DNA from: Hsuehochloa calcarea
Lineage: Eukaryota; Streptophyta; Magnoliopsida; Poales; Poaceae
Length of the DNA: 64,000 nucleotides
Assembly: GCA_036346395.1 (NCBI GenBank)
Contig: CM070603.1
Coordinates: 28,181,045 to 28,245,044, forward strand
Reading direction: 5' to 3'
Under the pieces are notes generated by a model. It saw nothing but the letters and a program-made list of their open reading frames with translations, did not search any database and was not told where the DNA came from. Below, in pieces: positions 34,006-45,710 of this stretch. Within the stretch, counting starts at the first letter, position 1, and each line of letters opens with the position of its first letter. The translations under genes and the position numbers were made by a program.

Positions 34006-36668
34006 CATTCTTCAAACTCCTAGTGATGAGACTAACTTTAGTACATAATATCAGCCGGCAGTTTACTACATAAATAGCAAAATGTAAACATAGGAAGTTG
34101 AGGTACGGCTCTCACATTTCATAGGACTTGACTTGATGGTATTCTAACCACTGAGTTCATGCTCATTGGGAGTAACTTGAGCACGGATCGGCTCCCGAAT
34201 GAGATCTGTCGTTGACTTGCTGTTTTCTAGCTATTCTGCATCAGACTTTGTCACTGTGGTGTCAACAGAACCTGTTTGTTCTGACGGCAACTTGGGGAGA
34301 GACTTCCGCTGGGGCTTCTTCCCTGAATTCGCAGCAGGTGCTTTCTTGATGCCATTTTGGGGGGCCCTTTCGTCGAGGCTCAGACGAGCTGGACGGCTTG
34401 AAGGATTGGTATTTACTTCAGTGCCTGCTGAGGTTGTGTTCTTTGAACGACCAAGCTTTGGTGATCTAGCTCTGGTGGTAGGGATCGAAGAGAAATGACA
34501 GTAATTAAGTAGTATCCTTCACAAGCTGGGAAACCCCAATAAGTAGATCTTTGACACGTTGCCAGCTGGGAAACCCCAATAAGTAAATCTTTGACATGTT
34601 GCCAGGTAAAAGTACTAGTGCAATATATTATTCAGAACCAACCATTCGGTGAAACAAGTCAAGAATTGGCCATTGAAACCTTGTAATGTTTGGCTTGTAT
34701 GACTTTGTTTCTGGGAACTCTGAGGATCTCCTTTTCAAAATGCTCTTAACTGCTTAACAAATTATGGATGGTGAACTTGCAACAAACTCATCACAGAAAC
34801 AAATCAACTAAGTTTCAAATTCATTACAGCAGATGGGCTAAAAGAATACATGAATCATGTGATGTGGTGCTGAAAACTGCATAGTATAGACAAGAAATAA
34901 AATCTCCTGAACAGTTGATCAACAAGTAACTATTACCTCTACTAAAACTGCACTAGCTACAGAAAATAGTTGTTTAGGCATGGAAATTGGCTGCCTTAAA
35001 AGAAAGTTCTCCAAAATTGTTGAACAACGTAGAGCCATGCACATGACTGTGTGAATGCTGTACATTATGCTACAAGCAACACTGGAATTGGATTTTAGCT
35101 ATAGTGAAGTGTGATATCAGATCTAAGTACAAGACCACAAAAGTTATGTTGTAAATCAAGAAGGTAAAATTTTGATCTAACGGGGTAATTAAAATTTCCT
35201 TTGATAATATGTCAAGGGGTATTCTAGCAAGACTAATTGTGGATATCATGGGGATATGTGCATGATTTTAGGATGATAGGTCAATTGGCAATGGCGTTGT
35301 TGGTTTGCCGAATCTCGCGTTTTAGGAAAAGCTCCAATGTCGTTCGGACCAAAGGTCGGACCGGTGGCATCGGGCGGTTAGACTGGTGCAGTGTGGCGAT
35401 CCGACCGACGGCTCTGGCGGTCCGACCGGCCAGGACTTTTGAGTGAGTTTGGAGCTAGGCCAAAAATAGAGGGTGTAGGCAAGAGAGGGGAGTCTCCTGC
35501 ATTTGGTCTCATATTTTTTGGAGCTTCCAGTCAAAAGTTATATTCATTTGAAAATTCCAGAGAGTTATCGGATTTCCAGGGTGAAATTTTAGTTAAGTCA
35601 TTTCGGGCGGTCTGACCGGCTCATACAAATCGGTCTGACCGGTTTGAGATCGGTCCGACCGCCGTATGGAGGTCGACCGCTTCCACTTGTTCGCCGGCCA
35701 TCTTAGCGCTTTGTGTTTTGGTTAAGTCTAGTGCATGAGTTTCAATGTTTTAATGTTGCATATTGCATGTTTTGAGCTAACGTGGGTCAAGTTGTGAAGA
35801 ACTTATTCCTGAGACGATTTCTTGGTCTATTGTCGCGGTGTGGCTTGCGAGTCAACGACGGTCAACGGCGAGGAGGATCGGGACTAAGCTTGGAGAGCTG
35901 AGGTCCAGAACGATCATGGATGCCGGGTGAAGTCGTGTGACTCAAGCATGGCGTAGAATGGACAAGATGGTTCGAACGGGCAGTTTGTTGCAGCTGGTTG
36001 GATCAAGCGGTGCGGGGGTCGGTGCAAGTGCCTTGGAGGTTCCGATGGGATTCGGACGGGAGAGACTTGCCGACATGATGAGAGTTGCTGATCAACCTAC
36101 ACGTGGCGAAGCAGGCGATTGCTTCGACTGTAATGCGTGTGTATGTGTCCCGTTTGTATTGGGCCTTAACGGGAGCTCATTAGGTGAACTCTTCTAGAAC
36201 CTAGGTCTCACTATAAATAGAGGGGGTGGTTGCCAAACAACCCCCAAACACCTCATTTGCAAAAATTCTAGTTTGTTTTAGGGTTTGGAGAGGAGAGGAG
36301 AGGCTAGGTCCTAGAGAGAGGATTTGAGTGTGTGCTCATGGATTGAGCTCTTGTCCTCCTTGAGGGAGTGGCTGTAACCTTCAACATCATGAATCAATCT
36401 ATGGATGATTATTCAAAGATGAGGGTTTTGTGTTCTTCCTTCTCTTTTGATGATTTTTGGTGCTTTCTTGATCCGGTTGTTTTTGTTGGTCCCCTGACCT
36501 CTTTTACCTTGCTATGATGTGTGGGAATACTCCTAGGATCATCTCGATCATCAATCCTCCACGAACAAGATTTGGATCAAGTTTTTAATTTTTCTCGGTT
36601 TTGAACCCTCCTTTGGTAAAACTTAAAAAGGTCAAAGCTTTGACGAGGATCTGGATGATCGTTGCTTG
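34006..36668. repeat. Tandem duplication, unit 2
   Basis: Second copy, near-identical except for clustered differences in GC-rich dyad regions (for example 35,340-35,400 and 35,830-35,850) and the nonsense change in the exon. It continues beyond the breakpoint into the rest of the LTR, so it keeps the ancestral right flank. Confidence 0.92.
34144..34485 (-). pseudogene. WVD2-LIKE last exon, proximal copy
   Basis: A duplicate of the exon at 31,479-31,820 and the first that a transcript from the 37-kb exons would meet. It shares the broken acceptor. One C-to-T change makes CAG into TAG at 34,231-34,233, so the last 29 codons before the normal stop would be lost. The shared acceptor defect therefore predates the duplication, and the nonsense change follows it. 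Confidence 0.85.
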
Positions 36669-37044
36669 GAATAGGTTCCAGATATTCTTAGGAGGTGTGT
36701 TCCAAATTTGGTCAAGTTTCATTGAATAAATCAAAAGTTAGACCGATTTTTGTTTTCGTTTCGAGCTGTCTGCACTGGTTCTGGTCAGGACCGGTCAGAC
36801 CGATTTCACAATGACGGTCAGACCGCCAGTTGGCCACCGGTCTGACCGCCCCTGTGAGTTTAATCTCCATATTTTGGATCTTTTGCTTAAGGGGTTAATC
36901 GGATTCAGCACAAGACTTCCTCTGTGTATTTACTAATCTTCTTAGCTTTCATAGCTATTAAAGAAAAGTTGATGTTGAATTTGATTAAGATAAAAATTAA
37001 GAAAGCGTCTATTCACCCCCTCTAGTCACCTTTCCAGTTCTACA
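35238..37044 (+). mobile_element. Solo SIRE-like LTR, 1,807 bp
   Basis: Begins TGTGGATATCATGGGG and ends CCAGTTCTACA. Target duplication CTAAT (35,233-35,237) / CTGAT (37,045-37,049) with one change. The phrase 'attcaccccctctagtc' near its end is the complement of the one in the SIRE LTR at 49.8 kb. It sits in the last intron of the WVD2-LIKE gene, in the opposite orientation to the gene. Confidence 0.92.
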
Positions 37045-37294
37045 CTGATGTTTTTACTTGACAGTAAAACAAAGTTGCATTGAGCAGTTCCCTACTTTAC
37101 AGGTTTAGGATTTAGTTATATTAACAGGAATACTACAAGGACGATTATGTTCAACCAAATTTTTTCATGATGAGTTCATATTGCCAAGAGCCCAATAATA
37201 TTTTGTGCCATATACACAACATATATAAACCCATGAATTCACTTGAGGAAAAGGATGAAGAAAGCAGTTCCTGAGTAGCGGTTAAGAGAATTAC

Positions 37295-37816
37295 CTTTTT
37301 CAACTCAACCCTGGGAGGACGTGGTTCCTTATAAAAGCTGGGCATCTGTGTTGCCTTGAAATTCAAACTCTTCCATAGCTATTTAAGTTCAGCTTCTTCT
37401 GTTTCCTGCACAGTAACAAAGAAACAAATAAAGCAAACATTATATGCAATGTAGCATTGAACAAAATCATTGATTCATTTCCATGAAAAGAGAAATGAGA
37501 ACATGAACCTTTGATTGCGCTTGCAGGTTGCTTTTCTCCAATTCCTATGCATGAACTTTCTCCTCAAGCTTTGAGTAGAACTTGGTAAACAAAGGGATGA
37601 TATCCATATGTTTTCAAACTACATTCAGCACAGAAAAAATTATATATCAACAAGTTACCTCTCTTCTTTTTTCAGCTCTCTTCATCACATTTGAAACTAA
37701 ACCCATAAACAGGTGTGCTGCCAACCCTTTGAGGTTTTGTTCTTTCACAATTAGATTCTTCTTCATCATTTTTGACAGAACATTAGTTTGCTGCCTTATG
37801 AGTTTTCCTCTTTTCC
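37295..37816 (-). pseudogene. WVD2-LIKE exons encoding the TPX2/KLEEK core
   Basis: Three exons carry the microtubule-binding core. The first (37,816-37,659) has RVGSTPVYGFSFKCDE and then a shifted RAEKRRE. The second (37,580-37,509) has FYSKLEEKVHA, a stop, then ELEKSNLQAQSK. The third (37,405-37,295) has ETEEAELK, a stop, then LWKSLNFKATQMPSFYKEP and PPRVELKK. The KLEEK and SLxFKATxMPSFY motifs identify the family. Three in-frame stops and one +1 shift lie within 450 bp, so no functional core can be made from these exons. Confidence 0.9.
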
Positions 37817-38165
37817 CTAGATTTTAAGAGAGAATATGACAGTGTAAGAACCTCTTTTAAAATCCAACTACACTAGGTAAATAGTACAAAAGTTTATGGC
37901 AAAAAAGAAATCAAGTCTTTTAAGATAATATTTAGTTGGAAAAGAATGTAAACAGATTCGCGTAAAACTAAAGTTGACAGTGTTGAACTGCTTGAGGTTT
38001 CAGTTTCACAAGATGGAAAATGCCAGCAAACAATGGTTTCCAATATGGCAAGTTGGCATTTGGCAACATGAATAAGCTAAAATAATAGCCATGTGTTAAA
38101 AACGTTCGATGACAATTCAACAAAACAAGAAGCAATGCTCGCCTAAATAAGAGGAAACTAATCAA

Positions 38166-39416
38166 GAACACACATTCTCTATGATATCAGGAAGCTATTC
38201 CAATCAAAGATTGTGATAATTCTTGAAAGAATAAGGATCATTTTCTGTTTGATTGAAGGAAGGTTCAAAACCGGGTCAAAACGAAAACTTGATCCAAGAT
38301 CTTGCTCGTGGGTGATTGATGATCAGGATGATCCTAGATAGGTTCCCACACGTCACAACAAGCTAGATCATGTGAAGAATTCAATCAAAAACTTGTGGAT
38401 AAAAGAAAGACTCAAAATCATCAAATATAGAGAAAGAACGCAAAGAAACAATACATGATCAAACTTTCTCTAGATTGATTTGATATGATATGGGCTTACA
38501 ACCTCTCCATCAATAGAGGACAATACTCAATCCAAGAGCACGAAAATCATATCAAACTATCAAGAACCATAGCCTCCACAAAAGCTTTCCCTAAGAAAAT
38601 TACGGTTTACAAAAATAGCAAAAGAGGCGAAGAGAAGGTGCAGCCACCTCCCTCTCCTATTTATAGTGGAGGCTTAGACCTTCTAGAAGTTTGACTCAAT
38701 TGGACTCTCGTTATGGCCCAAAACAAACGGGACACTTACGCACGTATTTTAATGCACCGTCTTTATCTCCCCTTGACCTAACTAGCTACACCTTACGCCA
38801 TCTTGCGCCTCGGATTAGCCAATAGGTCACCCTTGTCCATATTGCACCACGCTTGAGTACATTGACCTCACCCGGCATTGTCGATCGTTCGACCTCAGCT
38901 CTCCAAGCCTAGTCCCGATCATCCTCACTGTTGACCGTCGTTGACCACCAAGCAACCTGCACAACAATAGACAAGAAAAACGAATTTGGGAACAAGTTCT
39001 TCACAACTTGACCCATGTTACTCAAAATAAGCATCATGCAACATATATGCCCTGAAACTCATGACCGCCACCTATGGGCCGATCTGACCGCCAGCTGGGA
39101 CTCAGCCATTTTTCCTCTCTGGAAAACCAAAACCTACTGGAATTTTCATCCCAATAGAACTTTTGACTGGAAACCCCAAAAATTATGGGACCAAGTGCAA
39201 TAGAATCTCCTCTCTTGCCTACACCCTCTATTTTTTGCCCAGCTCAATATACCATTTTCTAACATTGCCGGTCCGACCGACCTTCGGCCGGTCAGACCGC
39301 CTGAAGCCTGGCAGCACCGTTTCTTTGCCGAAAACACGCGAAACGACAAATCGTTAACGTCATTGCCAATTGCCATATTATCCTAAGATCTGGAGTATAT
39401 CCCCATGATATCCACA
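38166..39416 (-). mobile_element. SIRE/Maximus element: truncated 3' LTR
   Basis: Matches 50,140-51,520 of the right LTR and ends CATGATATCCACA at 39,416 (minus-strand start TGTGGATATC). It lacks about 370 bp at its left end, where it meets WVD2-LIKE intron sequence with no target duplication. It also lacks about 100 bp near 39,062 relative to the right LTR. The next bases are the polypurine tract. Confidence 0.88.
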
Positions 39417-39427
39417 ATCTCCCCCTT
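39417..39427 (-). other. Polypurine tract of the SIRE element
   Basis: Reads AAGGGGGAGAT on the minus strand, directly before the LTR start TGTGGATATC. The site primes plus-strand DNA synthesis and confirms the minus orientation of the element. Confidence 0.85.
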
Positions 39428-39590
39428 GATGAACACATTGACAATAATCCAAAAAATGTAATTTGGAGGTTTGAAAAGTAAAATACTTTCGTTTTCGCAC
39501 AAAGACACAACTTGGTCCATAAGCAAGAGAAAGCAATGGAAGTGACCAAGCTGGCATCAGAATAGCATAAGCAAGTGAGATAAGCCAAAA

Positions 39591-42500
39591 GAAAGCATAA
39601 AAACTTTAAATTCTAGAAAAGAGTCAAAAATCTCACTTAAGGACCATATAAAAAAACAATTGTTCAATTGACCTATGATCATTGTGAGGATAAATACATG
39701 CAATTCAAGTTCAGAAAAGTCAATAAGACAATAAGAATGCAATTCAAAAACTCCCCCTCACTATGATCCTCAGATTTGAGAAAATTTCAAATTCTCCTAT
39801 TTCTCCCCCTTTTTATCATTTTTATATATCTTCTCCTCCTTTGTACAATAATGATATATTTTCTCCCCCAACATTGAAATAACTTCTCCCCCTTTGACAA
39901 TGGAGTCATCAAGGAAGCACGCCTTCCTCTCATCCAGAGATAACAAATGCAGAATGAAGAAAGAAGCACAAGAAGAAGTAAGCATGAAGTGCAATGGAGT
40001 GGCTTCATTTTTGTATTTTTTTTAATTTTTGATTATAAGAAGCTTTGGAGATTACCCAAAAGAACAAGCTGGCATCTCTAATATTGCACAAACAGCATAT
40101 CAAGCCTAACAACGCTAGCAATATCATGATAAGACATATATATCAAAGCTAAGCACGAAGGTTCAATATAAAGCAATAAATTTTATCAATTTAAGCAAAG
40201 CTTCAAATTCAGCAAGTTCATCAACATGGATTCTAAAATGAAACTGGCCATGTCAAAATGTGAAAGTAAGATCAAAAATCTAACAAAGACCACATTACGA
40301 GTCAATCAGGTCCTGTATTGAATCATTTTGCTCAAATTTCTCAAACGCCCATTTTTCAATAATTTTCTCATTTGCACTGAATATTGAAGTTGACTAATGA
40401 TCTAACTTAGTGACAAGATCCTGGACTAGGAGCCATCCACAAACTCATTCCAAGCTTCGATCAGAAGTTGATTAAAAGTATATCTTAGTGAAAAAGATCC
40501 TGGACTAGGAGCCATCCACAAACTCTTTCTAAGCTTCTACCAGGGTGACAAATCTTGAGGTTCATGTCATTTCTAACAAGCAGTCCACATGAGATCGTCT
40601 GGATCATCAAACTATCTCCAAGTTCATATCTTTGACAAGCAGTCTCGTAAGAGTAGTTTGGCACAATTTAAGCATAAAACAATCTTGTTTTTTCATGTTT
40701 CACAATAGCAGTTTTAGAATCTCAAGAACACAAGAAGCTCAAGTAATGGTCAATTTTAGATTCAAGAGCTAACAAAGCAATTCTGACAGGGCCAATATCA
40801 CAAAAGGAGCACTACTTGCGCAACTAGCTAAAACATCCACAAATTATAATTTTTAGTTCGAGTTGTTTTAGAGTTCTAGCTTATACAGCAAAGACTTATC
40901 TGTATATGTGAAAGCATGATAATTCTAGCAAGTCAAAGAACTAGACATGGCATTGAGCAAGAATTGAAATACTAAAGCTCCAAAGGGTAATAGGCAAAGA
41001 TTCATCAATTTAAAAAAAATAAGCAGAAAAACTCATATTACAATGCATCTTTTTGGATACCACTTGTTGGATCATGCTGCGGTACTCGCGATGATCCACG
41101 GCTTCTCCTTCCTCATCTGGATCCAAAACAGTCGAAGTTGCCATGGGAGTGGAGATTGGCTTGCAGTCACTCATGTCGAAACGTTTGAACGAGTCCTTAG
41201 TGTACTTCGTCTGATGGATGAAGATCTCTTCCTTGTATTGCTTGATTTGAAGCCCCAAAAAGTAATTGAGCTCTCCCATCATACTCATCTCAAATTCCCT
41301 GGACATAGTCTCAGAAAAGCTGGAAATAAGAGTATTAGAAGAACCACCAAAGATAATATCATCAACGTAAATCTGAGCAAGTAGGAAGTCATTACCACAC
41401 CTAAGAATGAACAAAGTCTTGTCTACCTTACTCATCTTAAAATCATTCTTAAGCAAGAAGGTCTTAAGTCTATCATACCAGACTCTAGAGGCTTGTTTAA
41501 GACCACACAAGGCTTTGGATAGCTTGAATACATGATGTGTGTACTTGGGATTCTCAAATCCTGGGGGTTGCTTAACATAAACTTCCTCCTATATGAAACT
41601 ATTTAAAAGGGCACTTTTAATATCCATCTGATATAATCTAAAGCCCTTAGATGCAGCAAATGTAAGCAGAATGCGAATGACTTCTAGTCTAGCAACAGGA
41701 GCAAAGGTCTCATCAAAATATAACCCCTCAACTTGGCTAAAGCCCTGAGCTACCAACCTAGCCTTGTTTCTAATTACAGAACCATCCTCATTTTGTTTGT
41801 TTTTGAAAACCCAACGGGTTCCTATAACATTATGACCACTCAGAGGTTCTACTAGGTTCCAAACATTATTCCTCTCAAAATTCTCTAACTCCTCATGCAT
41901 AGCATTAACCCATCTAGAATCCGATAAAGCATGTGATATATCGCGAGGTTTAAAAGAAGCAACAAATGCAGAATGAGAGTACAGATTTGGATCATGATAC
42001 CTGGAGCGAGTGACTCGCTCATGAAGATTACCAATTATCTAATCCGGATGGTACTGCCTTTGAATGTGAAGTGGTGCACCCGGCGAGGAAAGCATCTCTT
42101 CAACCTCCGCAGGTACTGCTGACGATGAAGATGCAGGAGGAGCCTCATCTGAAGGAGAAGTAGTCACAGCAGGTTCTTGTGCTGGAATAGGAGCGTCAAC
42201 AACAACAGGTGGAAGAACATCAAATCATTCATCATCTTCCTCTATGAATATGCTCTCTGTCACCTGTGTATCACCTGAAATATCTGATCTAGCTCTAGGG
42301 CTAGTCTCATCAAAAGTGACATTGCATGTCTCCTGAACAAGGTTAGCTTCAGCATTAAAAACCCGAAAACCCCTCGAATGTGCAGGATTACCTAGAAATA
42401 AACCATCAAAAGTTCTTGACTCAAATTTATCTAGATTTCCTGTCTTGAGAATAAAACATTTAGATCCAAAGACTCGAAAGTGTGAGACAGGGGGTTTTCT

Positions 42501-42672
42501 ACAAAATCGAAGCTCATAAGTAGTCTTACCCAAAGAAGGTCTCACAAAGACACGATTAGCAATATGGCAAGCAGTAGCAACAGCTTCGGCCCAAAATCTC
42601 CTCGGTGTGCTATACTCATCTAGCTTCGTTCTAGCCATCTCAACCATGGTCATATTTTTCCTTTCCACAACA
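39591..42672. repeat. Internal tandem duplication of the SIRE element, unit 1 (3,082 bp)
   Basis: Recurs directly at 42,673-45,710. The left edge 'gaaagcataaaaac' is repeated at 42,673. The right edge 'ttccacaaca' (42,663-42,672) recurs at 45,701-45,710, where the ancestral sequence continues into the integrase core. The unit therefore spans the integrase C-terminus, RT and a 1.4-kb non-coding tail. The tail has its own repeat: 'gatcctggactaggagccat' occurs twice about 70 bp apart near 40,424 and 40,497. Confidence 0.93.
41010..41900 (-). pseudogene. SIRE reverse transcriptase, unit 1
   Basis: Two frames split by a TAG (in SFI*EEV, near 41,588). The first (41,900-41,589) has VIGTRWVFKNKQNEDG, NKARLVAQGFSQVEG, FAPVARLE and LYQMDIKSALLNSF. 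The second (41,510-41,010) has CGLKQASRVWYDRLKTFLL, the intact catalytic box IYVDDIIFG (near 41,355-41,372), and LNYFLGLQIKQ. The frame then reads EYRSMIQQVVSKKMHCN: similarity ends after YRSMI, and the rest of the RT C-terminus and all of RNase H are absent. The same stop occurs in unit 2, so it predates the duplication. Confidence 0.9.
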
Positions 42673-42680
42673 GAAAGCAT
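42225..42680 (-). pseudogene. SIRE integrase C-terminal part, unit 1
   Basis: Starts at the duplication junction with VVERKNMTMVEMARTKLDEY, containing the third catalytic acidic residue of integrase, and continues RRFWAEAVATACHIANR, KTTYELRFCRKPP, FRVFGSKCFILK and FDGLFLGNPAHSRGFRVFN. It is better preserved than unit 2 but detached from the integrase core, which exists only once, to the right of unit 2. Confidence 0.88.
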
Positions 42681-45600
42681 AAAAACTTTAAATTCTAGAA
42701 AAGAGTCAAAATCTCACTTAAGGACCATATAAAAACAATTGTTCAATTGACCTATGATCATTGTGAGGATAAATACATGCAATTCAAGTTCAGAAAAGTC
42801 AATAAGACAATAAGAATGCAATTCAAAAACTCCCCCTCACTATGATCCTCAGATTTGAGAAAATTTCAAATTCTCCTATTTCTCCCCCTTTTTATCATTT
42901 TTATATATCTTCTCCTCCTTTGTACAATAATGATATATTTTCTCCCCCAACATTGAAATAACTTCTCCCCCTTTGACAATGGAGTCATCAAGGAAGCACG
43001 CCTTCCTCTCATCCAGAGATTACAAATGCAGAATGAAGAAAGAAGCACAAGAAGAAGTATGCATGAAGTGCAATGGAGTGGCTTCATTTTTGTATTTTTT
43101 TAATTTTTGATTATAAGAAGCTTTGGAGATTACCCAAAAGAACAAGCTGGCATCTCTAATATTGCACAAACAGTATATCAAGCCTAACAACGCTAGCAAT
43201 ATCATGATAAGACATATATATCAAAGCTAAGCACGAAGGCTCATTATAAAGCAATAAATTTTATCAATTTAAGCAAAGCTTCAAATTCAGCAAGTTCATC
43301 AACAGGGATTCTAAAATGAAACTGGCCATGTCAAAATGTGAAAGTAAGATCAAAAATCTAACAAAGACCACATTACGAGTCAATCAGGTCCTGTATTGAA
43401 TCATTTTGCTCAAATTTCTCAAACGCCTATTTTTCAATAATTTTCTCATTTGCACTGAATATTGAAGTTGACTAATGATCTAACTTAGTGACAAGATCCT
43501 GGACTAGGAGCCATCCACAAACTCATTCCAAGCTTTGATCAGAAGTTGATTAAAAGTATATCTTAGTGAAGAAGATCCTGGACTAGGAGCCATCCACAAA
43601 CTCTTCCTAAGCTTCTACCAGGGTGACAAGTCCACATGAGATCGTCTGGATCATCAAACTATCTCCAAGTTCATATCTTTGACAAGCAGTCTCGTAAGAG
43701 TAGTTTGGCACAATTTAAGCATAAGACAATCTTGTTTTTTCATGTTTCACAAGAGCAGTTTTAGAATCTCAAGAACACAAGAAGCTCAAGTAATGATCAA
43801 TTTTAGATTCAAGAGCTAACAAAGCAATTCTGACAGGGCCAATATCACAAAAGGAGCACTACTTGCGCAACTAGCTAAAACATCCACAAATTATAATTTT
43901 TAGTTCGAGTTGTTTTAGAGTTCTAGCTTATACAGCAAAGACTTATCTGTATATGTGAAAGCATGATAATTCTAGCAAGTCAAAGAACTAGACATGGCAT
44001 TGAGCAAGAATTGAAATACTAAAGCTCCAAAGGGTAATAGGCAAAGATTCATCAATTTTTTTAAAAAAATAAGCAGAAAAACTCATATTACAATGCATCT
44101 TTTTGGATACCACTTGTTGGATCATGCTGCGGTACTCGCGATGATCCATGGCTTCTCCTTCCTCATCCGATCCAAAATGGTTGCCATGGGAGTGGAGATT
44201 GGCTTGCAGTCACTCATGTCGAAACGTTTGAACGAGTCCTTAGTGTACTTCGTCTGATGGATGAAGATCTCTTCCTTGTATTGCTTGATTTGAAGCCCCA
44301 AAAAGTAATTGAGCTCTCCCATCATACTCATCTCAAATTCCCTGGACATAGTCTCAGAAAAGCTGGAAACAAGAGTATTAGAAGAATCACCAAAGATAAT
44401 ATCATCAACGTAAATCTGAGCAAGTAGGAAGTCATTACCACACCTAAGAATGAACAAAGTCTTGTCTACCTTACTCATCTTAAAATCATTCTTAAGCAAG
44501 AAGGTCTTAAGTCTATCATACCAGGCTCTAGGGGCTTGTTTAAGACCACACAAGGCTTTGGATAGCTTGAATACATGATGTGTGTACTTGGGATTCTCAA
44601 ATCCTAGGGGTTGCTTAACATAAACTTCCTCCTATATGAAACTATTTAAAAATGCACTTTTAATATCCATCTGATATAATCTAAAGCCCTTAGATGCAGC
44701 AAATGTAAGCAGAATGCGAATGACTTCTAGTCTAGCAACAGGAGCAAAGGTCTCATCAAAATCTGACCCCTCAACTTGGCTAAAGCCCTGAGCTACCAAC
44801 CTAGCTTTATTTCTAATTACAGAACCATCCTCATTTTGTTTATTTTTGCAAACCCAACGGGTTCCTATAACATTATAGCCACTCAGAGGTTCTACTAGGT
44901 TCCAAACATTATTCCTCTCAAAATTCACTAACTCCTCATGCATGGCATTAACCCATCTAGAATCCGATAAAGCATGTGATATATCGCGAGGTTTAAAAGA
45001 AGCAACAAATGCAGAATGAGAGTACAGATTTGGATCATGATACCTGGAGCGAGTGACTCGCTCATGAAGATTACCAATTATCTAATCCGGATGGTGCTGC
45101 CTTTGAATGTGAAGTGGTGCACCCGGAGAGGAAAGCATCTCTTCAACCTCCGCAGGTACTGCTGACGATGAAGATGCAGGAGGAGCCTCATCTGAAGGAG
45201 AAGTAGTCACAGCAGGTTCTTGTGCTGGAATAGGGGCGTCAACAACAACAGGTGGAAGAACATCAAATCATTCATCATCTTCCTCTATGAATATGCTCTC
45301 TCACACTGTATCACTCGAAATATCTGATCTAGCTCTAGGGCTAGTCTCATCAAAAGTGACATTGCATGTCTCCTGAACAAGGTTAGCTTCAGCATTAAAA
45401 ACCCGAAAACCCCTCGAATGTGCAGGATTACCTAGAAATAAACCATCAAAAGTTCTTGACTCAAATTTATCTAGATTTCCTGTCTTGAGAATAAAACATT
45501 TAGATCCAAAGACTAAAGTGCGAGATGTGGGGTTTTCTACAAAATCAAGCTCATAAGTAGTCTTACCCAAAGAAGGTCTCACAAAGACACGATTAGCAAT

Positions 45601-45710
45601 ATGGCAAGCAAAGAGCAACAAATTTCACCCAAAATCTCCTCGGTGTGCTATACTCATCTAGCTTCGTTCTAGCCATCTCAACCATGGTCATGTTTTTCCT
45701 TTCCACAACA
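42673..45710. repeat. Internal tandem duplication of the SIRE element, unit 2 (3,038 bp)
   Basis: Second copy, 44 bp shorter. Differences are mostly small clustered changes: near 43,625 (a ~29-bp loss), 44,168-44,182, 45,301-45,322, 45,515-45,535 and 45,608-45,632. Several shift the reading frame, so unit 2 is the more damaged coding copy. Its non-coding tail (42,681-44,121) holds no gene. Confidence 0.92.
44122..44943 (-). pseudogene. SIRE reverse transcriptase, unit 2
   Basis: Same layout as unit 1: frames 44,943-44,632 (FDETFAPVARLEVIRILL, MDIKSAFLNSF) and 44,553-44,122 (CGLKQAPRAWYDRLKTFLL, YVDDIIFG), with the same TAG between them. A change near 44,170 puts the end out of frame (ATILDRMRKEKPW). 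RNase H is missing at the same point as in unit 1. Confidence 0.88.
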
